64,000 nucleotides of DNA. It comes from Otis tarda (Eukaryota; Chordata; Aves; Otidiformes; Otididae). The notes beneath the pieces are model-generated. The model was not told the DNA's origin and did no database searches. It was given only the letters and a program-made list of their open reading frames with translations. Shown piece after piece: positions 44,108 to 58,700 of the stretch. The position numbers and the translations under genes are program-made. How positions within the stretch are numbered: position 1 is the first letter of the stretch; each line of letters begins with the position of its first letter. The stretch lies in NCBI GenBank assembly GCA_026413225.1, contig CM048591.1:35867803-35931802 (forward strand), in the 5' to 3' direction.

Positions 44108-47100
44108 CTTTTTTTTTTTTTTTCTTTTTTTTTCAGAGAGTTGAAACATCCTAGTTAGGACTTTGTGTAACAGTTATGGCTATAATAGTTGACAATATGA
44201 AGTACTTGAAGGATACTGAGGTATCTAATGGTGGAAGTGACAATACACAGCTTGCATAATTACACTGAATTAATTGCATAAGGAGAATTCCACAAATACC
44301 TTGGCTAGATTTCAAAGATGTAACAGGCATTCTGAGTGCATATGTCTAAGGTTTGGTTTCTCAAAGTGCCCATTGAGTTGCCACTTATCCAGTGGTGATT
44401 GCGGGTTTTGTTTGTAAAGTTCCTCAAGTGTCTTCATTTCTTACCCAGACGCACCAAAGCCTTGGCAAAACTCACCTGTGACTGTTTGCAGCTGGTGAGC
44501 TAGATAATCTGCCAATACTGAAAGCAGAACTCAGTCCAGTATGCAGTCATGTATTCTTAATTTATGTCAAAATCCGCTGGGTGATTAGATATTTAAAACC
44601 TATCAGCAAAAATTGTAGCACTAATTCTAGCTACGTAGTCCCAGTCAAGCATTTTCTATCCCCATCTGCCTGGACCTTCCAGAGATTAAAAGAACAAGAA
44701 GAAACCCAGAAACTCCTGTAGCAATGCAGAAAGTGTCTTATGTCTGAAGCTTCAGCCCATGTATGGGGTTGCATGATGAACAAGGTAACTTTAGAAGACA
44801 CAGAAAGGAAGCTTCAGAGCCACAACTATCCTCTCTTATTGCTGACTTTTCTGTCAGGTGGTGCTGGGGAAGGAATACTGCCTAAAATCATTAGGGAACA
44901 GCAGAGTACTCTGTAAGAAAAACAGGAAGGAATTTTATTTCTCTTCTCCTGTTCTTCTAGAGATAGGACTTCTGTTCCTGGGATTTCTCTGATTTTAGCC
45001 TTTAAGTGAAATGTAACCAGAGCTGCTTCTAAAACAAATACTGACATGAAGACAGTCATAAACAGAAAACCTTGCAAGCATACTTTACTTCTTCAGCATG
45101 AAAGAAGGAGATGGCCTCTGACAGTCCTTTTGCAGTAGGCTGAAATAGTTTGCTAGCAGCTCACAGTTAATGCAAATTTGAACAATCAGGAGAAGATATA
45201 GTATGATGATAGACATCATCACACATCAGCTGTGATGTCCAAAGGAAATTGCAGATGCCTCAGCTTCGTCAATCCTACAGCAATCTTCTGATCTAATGTT
45301 GTACCCAGTTCCTGTGCAATGAGTGATATAGAGGGAGGGGTAACGCTACAGCAGCTAATTGACTCTTGCAAGTCCTGTAAGCAGGTGCTTTAATGCTTGC
45401 TTTTCAAACAGCAGGATGAATGACAGATATCAAATAAATAGAAGGCAGCTGGACTGTTCATACCATCAATTTAATACTTCTAAGCAGGAGGATAAAAAGC
45501 CTGATATACCATATGAAATAACTTAGACTTATGACGTCTGCTACAAAAGAGCAGCAGCTGCTATGTTCAGCTGTGTATGAAGCTGAGATCATAGCTGTTT
45601 AAAATGAGGAAGCTTCCAGAAGCATGGGACATTACAGACCATTTAACCATGTCCTCAACACTCCTTCTCCCAGAAACTGCTCCTTGATTTCACTTTGGAG
45701 CATCATGAAGTTACTGTTTGCTTTGGCCTGGAAGTCTAGCAGAGTCTCATAGGGTTCCCAAAGTCACTGAGGTCACATCATACCTATTTCTAGATCTGTT
45801 TAAGATCCTAGGATGGGACTCAGCAAAGATCTGATTTCCAGTGCTGGCAGAGAATTGTTGCTAGAAAGTGGGCAGTGAATTTAATTTTAATTCTCCAACT
45901 GTATAATAGGGCTGATAATAATTCCATGTTTCACAGAGCTGTTGAGAATATATATTAATATCTCTAAAGCTCTCAGACTTTACACTGTAGACGCGAGGAA
46001 AAATCTGTTCAGTTTGCTCTGTACAATCTATTATATTAATCCAGCCAAATCCAAATTTCTGCTTTTACCAAGGCCTAAAGTTTTACTTTTGCTAGTTTAA
46101 GAATATTTACTAAGCATTAATACTCTAACCGTCAGCTGAGAGAGGAATTTAGATGAAGGTATTTTCCACTGAATACTGGGATGATATTTTGCCAGTAGGG
46201 GTATTAATGCTCTGCAGTTTCATAGGCAGATGTCTGCAGGTCACAAGCTCAGCGCTTCACTAGACTGTAACGTTAACTGTAGATGTGCTCCTCCACACCC
46301 TCATGTCAGAGTGCTATCAAGTAATAACACAAAGAGCATCAGTGGTTCTTGGTCTTTTCTTCCTCTCAGCCTGCAAAAGTTATAAATAATCTCATTTTCT
46401 AACACATTTTAAATTTCTTTATCTCTAAAGGAGGTTTGTGGAGTTCAAAAATTCCCTGTAACCCAAGAAAATCTCTCACTTCCTGCTGCTCTCTGCAATA
46501 TTGCAGGATGAAGAGGTATAAGGAAACAAGTCTGCTGACCTGGCTTGTAGCACTGCATGTAGCCTTGTAAAGGATACAAGGAGGCAAAACTGGAAGCACA
46601 GACAGGTGTTAAACTGTTCCTTCTGTGTGGGAGACTGCTTGCTGAACGTCAGCAGTCACCTGCTGCCACCTCTGAGCACGTATTTACAGTTTGTGCAAGA
46701 AGCTTCTTACTTGATGTTGGAGGTGAAGAGCTCCCTCTTGATAGCGTGCAACTATCAGTCTTGTTTCTAAACTTAACACAGGCCAGCAGCCCACTTTCGT
46801 CACAGCTCGTGCGAGGAACTAGGGCAGGGAAGGACTTTGCAACAGCAGGAATTTCACAGTCCCTGCTGAACTTGTAGGCTCTGGCGAGCTGTAGAAAACA
46901 TAACAGGGCATGCTTTGTTTCTATTTTCATACCCTGGAAAGCATTTTTTCAACTGATGATGCATAACATTGCAGCCTTGTTGCTGCAATATGAATGTGGT
47001 TTTCTCTACCATGCAGTCAGCAGCCACTGGAGAAGCCAGTCAATTTCTGTAAGCTGCGTACAGCGTATGCTGCCAACACCTTTCCAAGACGTGGGAGGGA

Positions 47101-47237
47101 CCCAAATCTGTTTTTAACAAGTCCAGCGTGTTTCAAATTAAATGCAGCTGGCAACCTTCTCTCAGAGTTTAGACCGTGGTTTCCTGTTGGGTTACAAATA
47201 GTTGGTTTTTGTTACTGTTCGGTGTTAATGCTGTGAG

Positions 47238-47252
47238 CCGGTAGAGGGCAGC
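47238..47252 (+). promoter_or_regulatory. Candidate CTCF-binding motif
   Basis: CCGGTAGAGGGCAGC fits the vertebrate CTCF core CCASYAGRKGGCRSY at 14 of 15 positions (G for A at the third). It lies in a small GC-richer patch within AT-rich DNA. Motif match only; occupancy is unknown. Confidence 0.5.
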
Positions 47253-49715
47253 CCGGCATTTAATTTTGGTCCCGTTGACCTCTCAATAGATACGTTTTCT
47301 TCCTAAAATTTGAAGTTTTAAAGGATATTGTTAACAAATACAAAGATTCCTACAGAAAATGGACATTTGTCAAAAATCTGCTTTTTCAATACCACCCAAA
47401 CCTGAATATTAAAATTTCAAAAACCTCAACCTAAAAGCCCAAGCTGTGGAAATTGCTGAAGCTCAGCGTACCTCCTTTCATCTATCATATTTTCATAATG
47501 TAGGCAATTCTTTTTTTCATGCGGATCTTCAGAGTCGGTTAATAAAACATACCTAAGGCTTGAAAGGTCCAGTAAAACAGCTGAGTAGCACCCACATACT
47601 CACATCACCCATCTGTCCTGAATAAAGGTATTTTTAGCTGTCTCCTAGTAACAGATCCTTCCAGCACAAAGTTTTATCATTTCAGTCTGACACACAATGC
47701 TTATATGTAGCTTTTTCTCTCCCCTCCCCCATATAATAATAGAATTGCAGATGCTCACTTTCAGAAAATATAAACTAAAAAAAAAATCAGAATAGCTTCT
47801 GAAATTGTTCATTCAAGCACAAACTATTCACCATGAAATACATCTGCCAGTCCTTCGCTGGAAGGAGAGTTATGCTTAATTTGGGCCAAACTGTCTCAAA
47901 GAATACAAATGTTTTGACAGTTCACACCATGTTTCATCTGAAGTTCCCCAGATACTTCCTGTGTATTAACTGAGGTTTCTTCTTGTAGCAAAATCTTTTT
48001 ATTACACCCAGTTTAGATATGGGCCCTTGAGGCATAAAGTGATTAACACCCACTTTTTCCAAAGTGTGTCTTGAAGTAGTTGTCCCAGTGCCTGGTTGCT
48101 CTTCACTGTAATATTAGGGCAATTTCAGATGTCTTCTGTTTTGTTTCTCTGAAAATGTATTAGGAGTAAGAAGAGGTGTGGGCACTAATAATGTCTAAGA
48201 AGACAGTAAGAGATAAGTCTGAGAATAAGGATCAAAAAATGTTTTCAGCAGTAAAGATGGGTTCTCCAGAGACATTCCAAAAGTTACTCATATTGGTAAA
48301 CAACTAAGATGAAAGTGCCTGTTAAAAGTGCTGAAACAAGTACTCTTCACGCAAAATCTTAAAACAATCCTTAAAAAACCAGATTATAAGAATATCAACC
48401 TCATGCATATGTGCAAAAGGAGACAGTGTGTGAGGTGAGAAGATAACAACCTGAGGCATTGACTTGGTATAGGCAGGGCAGAGAGGACTTAGGATGTCAA
48501 AGGTATAGGAGCAATAATGGCAAATCATTGCCATGTGTGCCCTGCGTGGCATCACCAGAGAGCTGGGCTGATGTCATCGGCAATGCCAGTGCTTTGTAAA
48601 ATGTAGTTTTGCCCAGCGGCACACAGAGACACCTTTTCCTGAGACTTTCACCCTCCCTAGCTATCATTTTGACCATTTAGAATGAGTTTAAAAGAAAACA
48701 AAAGAGTCTGACAAAGGAAACTAAGTCTTTTTTTTGCCTCATTGGAATGGAAAAATAAGTAAAGAATGCAAGGATGCAGATAGAGCTCCATTGATACTGT
48801 GGTTAGAGCTCCATGGATACAGGCTTATGCTCCCACCTGTACACTACTGTTGTAGGAAAGACTTACAAGCTGTGTAAGGCAGGCACAACATTATCAGTGC
48901 ATTCCTTTCAAGTATCTTGAATGTGCAAAGTAGAAATGTTTATTAATGAGCTCTGGAAAAATCCCTTCTAGCCACCAATCTTTGCTGTCTTTATTCCTGG
49001 GTCCTTCCAAAGCATCATTAGTAACAGCATTTGCTTCAGCTAGTACTTTGTTCCTACAGATTTAAGAGTATTCCTGACAGTTAAACCCATCAGGATTACA
49101 AAACACAGGGTTGCCAAGGACTAGGCAGTCCCAACTCCGAATTATTTGAATATTCTGTGCTGTGATAGAATTCTAAAATTTCTGGACAGTACAGACTGTC
49201 TTTTGATGGCTGAAAGCAAATCTTTTAACTGTATGTTTCAACTTCCATTCCTTTCCAAATTTTTTTTCTCCAAAATCTTTTTTTGTTTGCTGCGGGAATA
49301 TCACAGCCTTTGCCTGATCATAAGTAAGTAACTAAGCGTAATTATCCATGGCTGACAGGCAAGCAAGCAAGAACCGAGTGGTGTGAGCCATGGCATGGAC
49401 CATGGATTAAACAAGAGCCAGGAACAGAACACCTGAAATTGCTGGAAAGGCCTACTGTGGTATCATCATGTATCAATATGAGACAGGATCTAGCTGTAAC
49501 TCTAGCAACAAAATTTGGGAATGCGGGTATGTGGACATCTGGCACCATCTAGAAGCAGAGGACCTGATATGCAACTGTTAAAACATCGCCTGTCAAGACC
49601 TCAGGCAGAGCCTGCCACAGAGCAGCTGGAGAGAGTGTCAATTTTTCTGCAGCCTCAACTTTCTGGCATGTGAATGGTGGCAGAATCATGCACATAACTG
49701 TGTTAACTCTGTGTC

Positions 49716-49759
49716 TGCGTGCACACGTGCATGTGCGTGCACACGTGTGTGTGTGTGCA
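49716..49759. repeat. Alternating purine-pyrimidine tract (TG/CA/CG)
   Basis: Forty-four bases alternate strictly between purine and pyrimidine, ending in a GTGTGTGTGT run. It includes GCACACGTGC and GCACACGTGT, which are near-palindromic. Such tracts can adopt Z-DNA. Confidence 0.85.
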
Positions 49760-52700
49760 ATCCTTTACCTGACACAGCCTATCCCACTTTTTTTTGGTCC
49801 ACTTAATAACTCATCCATGTCATTTTATCTGGTGTTCCTTTTCCACCACAACATTATATTATTAACAAAGAATAGAAGGTATCTTGCTTCAAAGTATTTT
49901 CTTCCTTTTTTGTGAGGGACTACAACTTTCTCTTACTTTAAAATCTTTTCTGTAAATCTTTTCTCAGCATAAGCAATATTTTTTTTTTTGCTAAGTTCTT
50001 GCTTTTTATCCAATATAGAAAGTGAAAAGGTTTAATGTTCTGGTCTCAGTGTTTAAGTGATACAATCTGAAGTAAAATGACTGCTATTTTCTCTCTCTTA
50101 TACCTTTTATATGCCGTGTTTTACACAGGTTTCTGTAGTAAAGAAAGCATGTGAAACAAAAAAAAAAAAAGAAAAAATACAATAATATCGATAGCTTTGA
50201 AAAAATATTTAAAACTTTTACATTCTTTAGGTATTCTACTCTGTGTTGGTATTCTAAGAAAAATGCCACTGGAAACAATTTGTAATTAAAAAGTTTTTTT
50301 TTTTTTCTGACAAAAATAAGTTTTGGCAAACAATTTTTGATGAGCTCTTCAGTATCTCTGTAATTCAGAGATATCACCTAGATAAAAGAAGATTAATTAG
50401 GCCACGACTGAGACATACTGGGTGTTATATAAGATGGTATCTATAGCTGCTTTGATATGCAAAATTACTAGACATAGTAATATATAGCACCATATCTTTG
50501 CCTCTATACTAGTTTTCTACTCTACAGATTGAAGCAACGGCCTCTTATTTTATATTTTTTCATGTTTATATGGAGGATAACTTCTGTTTATGTAGAGGAT
50601 GCACACCTCCTTGTTAAGGAGTTTGTCCTGAAGGAGATAATTTCGATAAAGATAACAGCAACTTATTAATCTCTGTTATCAAGATTATTCTTCTTACTTT
50701 CATTTTATTTCTGTCATCACATCTCTCTGGTGTATTCACTGTAAACCCTGAGGATCTACTTATGTTCCAGCAGAGACTGAAAATAGTTACTCCCCTTCTG
50801 GCTATGTATCAGAGTAGCCTCTGCAAGCCTTTTGAGTTTGGCCTTTATTCTCATCTACTTAACATCCTGTAAAACTTCATGGAGCTTTTAAAAATTTTTG
50901 TATTGGATGCTCAGACAACAGGAATGTAGCTGAAAAACACTTTTTAAAATCCCCTATATTTGTAATTCCTGCCTGCGCTAAGCAGTGCACTGCCATAGGC
51001 TGTATGCATCTCCCCTGTCTTTCAAGTATTTTGGTCCTATGCCTAGGCAATTAGTTACTTGACTTTATTTCTACAGCATTTAGTATAGAGAGAGGAAAAA
51101 ATTCTCCCTATGTTTTTCTGACACTGTGCTTTGCATGGTAGAAGTTCTACAGTAATTTTGCAAATCAATCAACAGCAGCTGTAGACACAATCCTACACAA
51201 TACCCAGTATATCCTACTCTTGGCCTAAGTAGATTTTCTGTATGTTTTCTATAATACTACATTATTCAGCTTTGCTTTTAAAGATCTTCAGTACTAAGCT
51301 TTGTAATGACAATCCAGACTATATGGACAGCCTTCAGATGCTGCTGCGCATGCACTCTTAGAGAGAAAACAAGTCACAGGTGGAGTGTCTTGCATTAGCA
51401 ATGTTTAGGAACAGCTGTGCAGTTGGTATCCTTGGGGTTAGCACTCCTGCAAACTTGAAGCAGCTAGTAAGGGTGTCTGCCCACAGAGGGAGACAGAAAA
51501 GGATGCCAAAGGCTAGGAGTCTGGTGAATAACTCTGGTGATAGGAGAGGATAACCAGAAATTCCTGGCTAGTTGGTATCAAGCAGGATGCTATCCAAGCT
51601 CCCTGCTCAGCTTGACAAAAAGGAAATACAAGAATGAAGAAACTTCCGACTGCTCTTCTCTCTGAGTAATAAGAGGAAAAGCACTGGGATACGTTCTTCT
51701 CTTCCCATTAGGTCTGAAGACATTTTCTTGTGTGAGCATCTCATAGTTTCTGCTTTTATTATTTGCAAGGAGGCTACACCTTCCCACAATCACCCAAAGC
51801 GGTGATTACTAGTCAAAATATTTTGTGTACGCTTCTGTGTGGCTATGCTTAACATAGTTTCTGACATCTTGAAAATGACTAGAGCATAGATAACCACACT
51901 GATAAGATATCCCGGGTGATTTTACTTTGTAAAATTTTATCTGTAAAAAAGAGATGGCTACATTTTCTGACCTGCTTTTCTCATGTTACAGCTGCATAAA
52001 TTCAGAAATCTTTCCTAATAATTCTGCGTATATGACCTGACATTTAGAGGAATTAATATTGGCAACCTATCGTTATGGTTGTTCTTCAAGAAGTTATCAA
52101 AATTCCATTCCTCCTACCTGCTTAAGCTATCAGAAAAGTCTGAAGATCTGTGAGATTTTTATTTTCCACCTTTTAACTCCTATGTTCTTTCTTCATCTCT
52201 ACAATCTGTTGGTGCATGAACAGAGCTGAGGAGTTTGCCCCATCCAAAACTGGTTTTCATTCTGGGCTGCTGTAAGAGGTTGATAAACACAGATAATAAA
52301 AGTCAGTGTCAGGTGACAACACAGAATCATAGAATGGTATCAGTACTGAGATATGGGCATCAAAACAAAGGCCACAGACTCTTACACAATACGATGTGAT
52401 GAGATGTAGAATTGGTGTCAGGTGCAATACCCTCATTATCCATTAAAAACCAGAAATATGGGAAAATATTTGCTAGTTGTTTGAAGGCTAGGGAAAAACC
52501 CTGCCAAGGCACAATTCTTGTTTAGCTTAATAAGAAACAGAGATAACTTAATTTTCGTAGAAAAATATATTTATTGGTATAAAGAGGATAAAATAGAGAA
52601 TTACTGGGTCTACTAAAGCTCATTGGCTCTTGGCCAAAATAAGAAGGAAGGAGATGCACCCACAGTCTTTTAGTGATTGGGTCCTTCCAAAATGCAGAGC

Positions 52701-55700
52701 ATAACAAGGCATAGTTTATAGATGTAGTTACTATGTGGCAATTCGGTGGCTTGAATAAATTTGTCTATGTGTTTAATAGCCCTGATCAGTCTCAAAGACA
52801 AGAAGTTGATAGTGAAGACACCAAGGGAATTGCAGGGTAGAGGAAGAAATGAACATGCCGTCAAAGAAGAGGTACGTAGCAGGAAGGTAGAGCAACATCG
52901 CAGTAATGACTGTCCCTTAATTAAATGAACAGCACTGATGGTGTTAACAAGAATTTTTGTCTGGAATATGTGAAGAATATTTTAAGTGATACAATATTCA
53001 AGGCTTCCTCTGTAAATTTCTCTCGTCATAAAAGGATGCTGAATGGGTCACTATCCCTGACCGTCAACAAGTAAGACCAACAGTGTAGCCTCAGTTGAAT
53101 AAGTCAATAGGCCCTGAAAACTTCATATTCATTCAAATATTTTACCTCTCTGGTATGCTGTAAAAAAAAAACAGATAAATACCATCATCTTTATAGTATC
53201 TAGTCTTTAACGGCAATGAAGTCTAGAGACAATATATTATATGGAAGGAACTCACCATGGAACTTACAAAAATGTGACAATATTTAATGTATTAATGTAT
53301 ATTTTAATTCCAGGTCAAAAAAGTGTCAGAAGAAGTAGGCATGTAGTGGGGTTTTTAATTGCGTAGTTTCTCAGTGTGATTTAGTACGACACAATTGCCT
53401 ATGATCCGCAGTGTGTACTCGAGTGCTTCAAACAAGGGAAGAGCTTTGGAGAATGACTGAGAATGTTTAAACTACATTTTCTTATATCTATGGTTCACAG
53501 TAATGATGTAACTAACATTCATTATCTGAGAGAACCTTGTGGTGATTGAAATACATTAAAAATTGAAAAATAAAAGCTAACTTTCAAATAAGATAAACGA
53601 GAAATATTTGTATTTAGGCATTACTTTTCTTTGGAAATTTACAACCAGGTCTTCCTCACTCATATTTGGCATTTTTCAGTGTTCTTCAAAGCTGGAGATT
53701 CACACTCATGTATTTTTAAAAAGGAATATAACAAAAGGATCTGTCTAACATGGACAGCTATGTAAATAATTTCATTTGGCATTATAAAATCAAATATTTC
53801 AGCATTTCACATCCATAATCCCTGTACTGACAATTCTCCTGACTTTATCACTTTTAGTTTAGTGGTATATGTATGTTTCTATAGTACATGAACAGCAAGG
53901 CAGTTTATATTCATGATAGGCGATTTTAGTTTTTAATGGATGCTTCAGCCCCAGCTAGACCTGGAGAACGTTCTACTGTATGTGGGTACTTGTAACTGCA
54001 TGCTAGAACTGCACAGTGTAATAGAAGTGTTATCACATTTAAAATCTCTGCTTAACTGACAGATAAGTGCTTTTTCTTTTTTGTTTTCTGTTATGGAAAA
54101 CATTTGTGATGTCAAGCATTATTAGCAAACCTCTGGATTCTCTGTGCATTTTCTTATTACAAAAGAAGCTGCATTGTCCTAGTTCTTTTTTTTTTTATGT
54201 AACTAGGGAAAGAAATAAATTCCTTGTATAATAAAAAAAATAATAATAATAATTGAGTAAACTTTGAAAGATGTCAAACAACTTATTCAGATAGTGTAAG
54301 CAGGTAAAAGTCAATCACTTAAGTCTCATATGGGCTTTTAGCTAGAGATACATAAGACAAGCTGTTAGATGACAAGAGAAAATCTTCTAATAAATCATCT
54401 GTGGACTCTTTTTCATGCTTAACTAGGAAGGCTTTGTCTTAATTCCAGCTCTTCAAAAACTCTGAGCAATTGGCACTAGACCAAGACAGCAGGAAATGGA
54501 TACCTGCAAGTACCTCTAATGTAATGAGAAAGGGTTGCATACCATCCAGGCAAACTGAGAAGAATCTTGGTGATGAAGAGGGAAATGCTGTTTGCATTTG
54601 GAATTGTTCAATATGTTGCTTCATTTTTTCATTTGTTCTCAGAAAGCACCTATTATGAAGTTCTGTTTACTTGATCATTAATACATTGAACTTAGTGCTT
54701 CTCTTCCAAGTGTCTCAAAAGTGGCTTATGAAAAGGTAAATTTGAGTCATAAAGGTTGAAGGTGGAGAGCCACTGGTAGACCTGAGGAGGAAAATAATGT
54801 CCAGAATCTTTTGTCTGATTTAATGGCTGCACCAAACTCTCTGCTAGAGCCTATATTACAGTATCTGGCACCTAATTATTCAAACTTTCTTTATTGTCTA
54901 TCTCTTTGAAAGACTTTTCAAGTTTCCTATGTATTCTATGCATCTTAAAATCAGAATTATTCTTTAACTGTATGGATAGTAAACAGTAAAAATCCAAACT
55001 TTGTGGTATTTTTATGCTTTAAGTTTCTTTTAAAGTAAAATCAAGGTATTCCTTATCTTAATGATTCTAGTACAGTTTGCTGCTGCAAAGTACTGAAAGT
55101 TGCCTTTCTATTTGGCCCAATTATTTGATAATTTATGAGGCAGGAGATTTGTGATTTGTACTTAGATTTGACATGATTCACTCTGTGCACCTGAGCAAAA
55201 CGTGTACTCTCTGCATATTTCAGTAGCACTTGTTAATCAAATATAATTAATATTAATTGTAACTGAACACTAAAATACTAACTCAAATACTGTTACAATA
55301 GTATTTCTGACCATCTCAGGAGAAGTCCTATGATATTATTTGAACCAAGAAAAAATGATCAATAAATTCAAATTCTTTTAATATGAATTTTGAAAAACTT
55401 AGGAGCAGGTTTTTATGTTTAAAATAAGATAATTCCTAGGAGATCAGGAGTGAAGTTTTGGATATGTGAGCACATCATATTCCAAAAGGAGCTTGAAAAG
55501 AGCCTGAATTACTGTTTGTTTGCAGTTCAGCTTTGCTGTATTACTATGTGCTTTGAGTCCTGCTAGTTGCTATGGAGGCTTATTTCCTTGCCAAGGAAAG
55601 ACGACTCTTCTCCTCCCTCCCACTCTTCCTCCCTCCCTTGCCCCACTCAGTGAGCATTTAAAAGATCGACTGCTGGGCATTGTCATCTTTTTTTCTGAAG

Positions 55701-58700
55701 CATTGGACTGAAAATAATGTAAATATATATAAAGTATGATTACTGACAGTAATATTTATCTGGTATCTGACTATGGTGACCAATTAATATGCTCAGGATT
55801 TAACCAACTACTGGGTTTGGGATAAAGCAGGGGTCCCTGCTAGATCAGGAAGCATGAGATTCGTGAGACCTTCTGTCCTTTCTACTCACTTTCTATGTTT
55901 CTTTAAAGTTGTGGATTTTCTTCATTTGGCTTTATCTTTTCTGTAGTCTGTTGAGAAATGCTGTGGGTTCTATGATGACACACAGAACAGAAATCCTAGA
56001 CAGTTTTCTAAGCCGAGCCTTTTTTACAATCCTTTTTTCATCACAGGAATAGGACTTGGCTATCCCTCTGATGCTCTCCAATCTTATCTAAAAGAGATCT
56101 TTTATTGTCTTACTGACTTGCTGTAACCACAGAGTTTAGGGTTTTATCTAAGATTATCATTAAATCCTCAGTTACTCATCTTAAATTCCCAGTAAAAGTG
56201 TTGATTAATTTTGATTGTTATAATAGCTTTGGAACAGAACTTTTGTTTAGCAATAGAAAGCACTGTATCTTATTACCAGGCCTGTAAGATTTGAGTCTTT
56301 CATTTGACATGAAGACTTTATTCCTACTGCTCTCTTGAAAGTTTCCTGTGATTCATTTTAATAGCATGTATTCCTCTTGTAAAGTAAATGGCTGCAGAAA
56401 TGAGAGACATTCACTCCCCTACCATTTTTCTCCTTCCTGTGTCTGCCATAAAGCAAAGCTAGGTAGAACTGTAGGCCAATTTAATGGCTAGTTACAGCAT
56501 GGTAACCATCTGTTTTACCTACTGCTTCACTGGGCAAACGAGTGGTGATCCCTGCCAGAGTAGACACCTGCTGTCCTCTTTGATCATCATTACTGATGAT
56601 CTGGATTTCACTTTTCTAACTAAAGTTTCAGAGCACTACATGCAAGTGATGTCCCATTTCCTTTTCAGGGTGGATATCATCCAGTCTCTTTGTGCTGACT
56701 GACTGAAAATCCTTGGAAGGTGGGTCATTGCTCTTTGTCGTAGTTCAGCCCTGATCAGGACCAGACTGATTGCAGGACTGCAATTTCTTTTACTCACCTT
56801 CACTCACACCAAAAATCCAGTCTGTATAAGAAGTCTGTGTTCATACAGAACTCTGTAGTGTTATTTTAAAATAAAATTCACAAATGTCTGAGGAAAGATG
56901 TATAAAAGTGGGGAGGGCAGTAATGCATTTAGGATCCGATTTCAAATTGCTGGTCAAGAATTGATCTCTGTGTACTTAGCCTGATGGTAGACAGAAAATA
57001 AAAATTGGTAGAGTGAAAATAAGAATTAAATTATATTAATGGCTCATTACATGGCATTGTTTTAGCTCTCTTGACCAGTGCAGTCAAAAAGCAAAGTTCC
57101 TTATAAGTATTTCTTGCAATATCTTTAAATATCTCCAGCTTTATTTAAAAAGCTGTAACATGTAGACATGATTAGATATGTGAGAAACCTTTTAAGTATG
57201 TTTCTTGCTCTCATAGAAGTTAAAAATACTTATAAGATTTCCAAATGCTTTCTGGAGTCTCAAGAAAAAAAAATGGAGACAGTTAAAAAGGGCACTTACA
57301 ATAACTTAACTCTAATGATTTTCAAGAACCTTCTACTTCTTAATGACAGTTGTAACTGTAATCTTCGTGGTGTTAGAAGTGCACTTTGATACAAGTGTCT
57401 CTGAAAAGTCATGAAAGGCAAAAATACATCTGAAAGAAAAGGAAATTCTACTTCCCCAAATTCTCCACTAAGAGAAAAATTCTGTGTTTCAAAGGTGCTT
57501 TTGTTATCCTGCTGCTGTTTTAGCCTTTTGGGTGAAGAACTCTTTAAAAACACAGGTGCTCCAGCCTTTTAACTGCAGCTGACTAGTCTTTGCAATCCTG
57601 TCTCCTCCGTAGAGGTGTAATTCAGTTCCCTGCAGAGCAGTAGATAAAAGTGCAGTTTAACTTCTATTTCTGCTAGGCATGCTACTTCTGAAACCCAGCT
57701 TCTGGCTGAGGTGAGGCACTTGTACAATGTGAGCAACACTTAAGGAAAGAGGACAGGGCCCCTGCAGCCCTGGGGAATACCAAGCATCTTCCAGATACCA
57801 GAAGAGATACCAGAGAAACAGCAACTACTAGTATCAGCAGATACTGAGTCCCTGTTTTGTGGCAAAAGCTCAACTTTTTCAGTCACTTTTCTGGCCAGGT
57901 ACTTAGGTGAACTCTCTTAACTGTGTGCATCTACAGGTACCACATTTATTATAGTGGGGATCAGACTTTGTACATCTCTGGCTCATAATTGTTAACTCTC
58001 TGAAAAACTGCTGTCAGGTGCTTTTTGTCTAAGTATTTCTATCTGACATAACAGATATTAAATAATTAAAATAACTATCTTTCAAAGCAACAGCATTTGA
58101 AGAAGATAACTCATCTCTCTGTGGTATAAAATGAATTAATCTGTGTGATGGCAAACAAGGAAATAAGGATGTGTTATTTACTTACATTTCTATTCAAACA
58201 AAAAAAAACCTTGCAAGAGAAAATATTCTGATGAATACCAAAGATCTTTAAGATTTCTAAATGACCTATGAAAAATGTTAAGAATTCTAACTGATATGTG
58301 AGAAACAATGCTATAAAGAAGTGAGCGGTTCAATAGATGGTGCTTTGTGCTTACCAAGCAAAGTAATACTATATGCAAACAAAACCAATAAAAAGCATTT
58401 AGTTGCCCCTTAAAAGTCCAGCACTTCTTTGTAAAGTAAGAGGTGGAACTTATGGACACATAATGCATGTACATTCCACGGGACTAGTAGAGTGTACCCA
58501 GTCAAAATTTTACCTAAGTGAATATGTGAATAAGTTCTAAATAAGAAAATTTAAAAGTAATTAATCCAGTTTCTTAACATGGTGAAGCATCTCTTAATAT
58601 ATATTTGAGAAATTTTTTTTTTATTTTTAAAAAGCTCGGTCATTTTAGTGGCTCAGAAACATCTAAAAGGCATAGATTGTAACTGGGCCAGAGCTACAAG

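Noticed and set aside
52322-52338. AGAATCATAGAATGG, like a CR1 tail
   Set aside because: Only about 15 bp match and no CR1 body follows on either side.
53314-53346. AG-preceded stretch encoding KKVSEEVG then a stop, resembling the start of SH3GL2 exon 2
   Set aside because: Only seven or so residues agree, the codons differ and a stop follows at once. It lies 15 kb downstream of the gene, so chance is more likely than an exon duplication.
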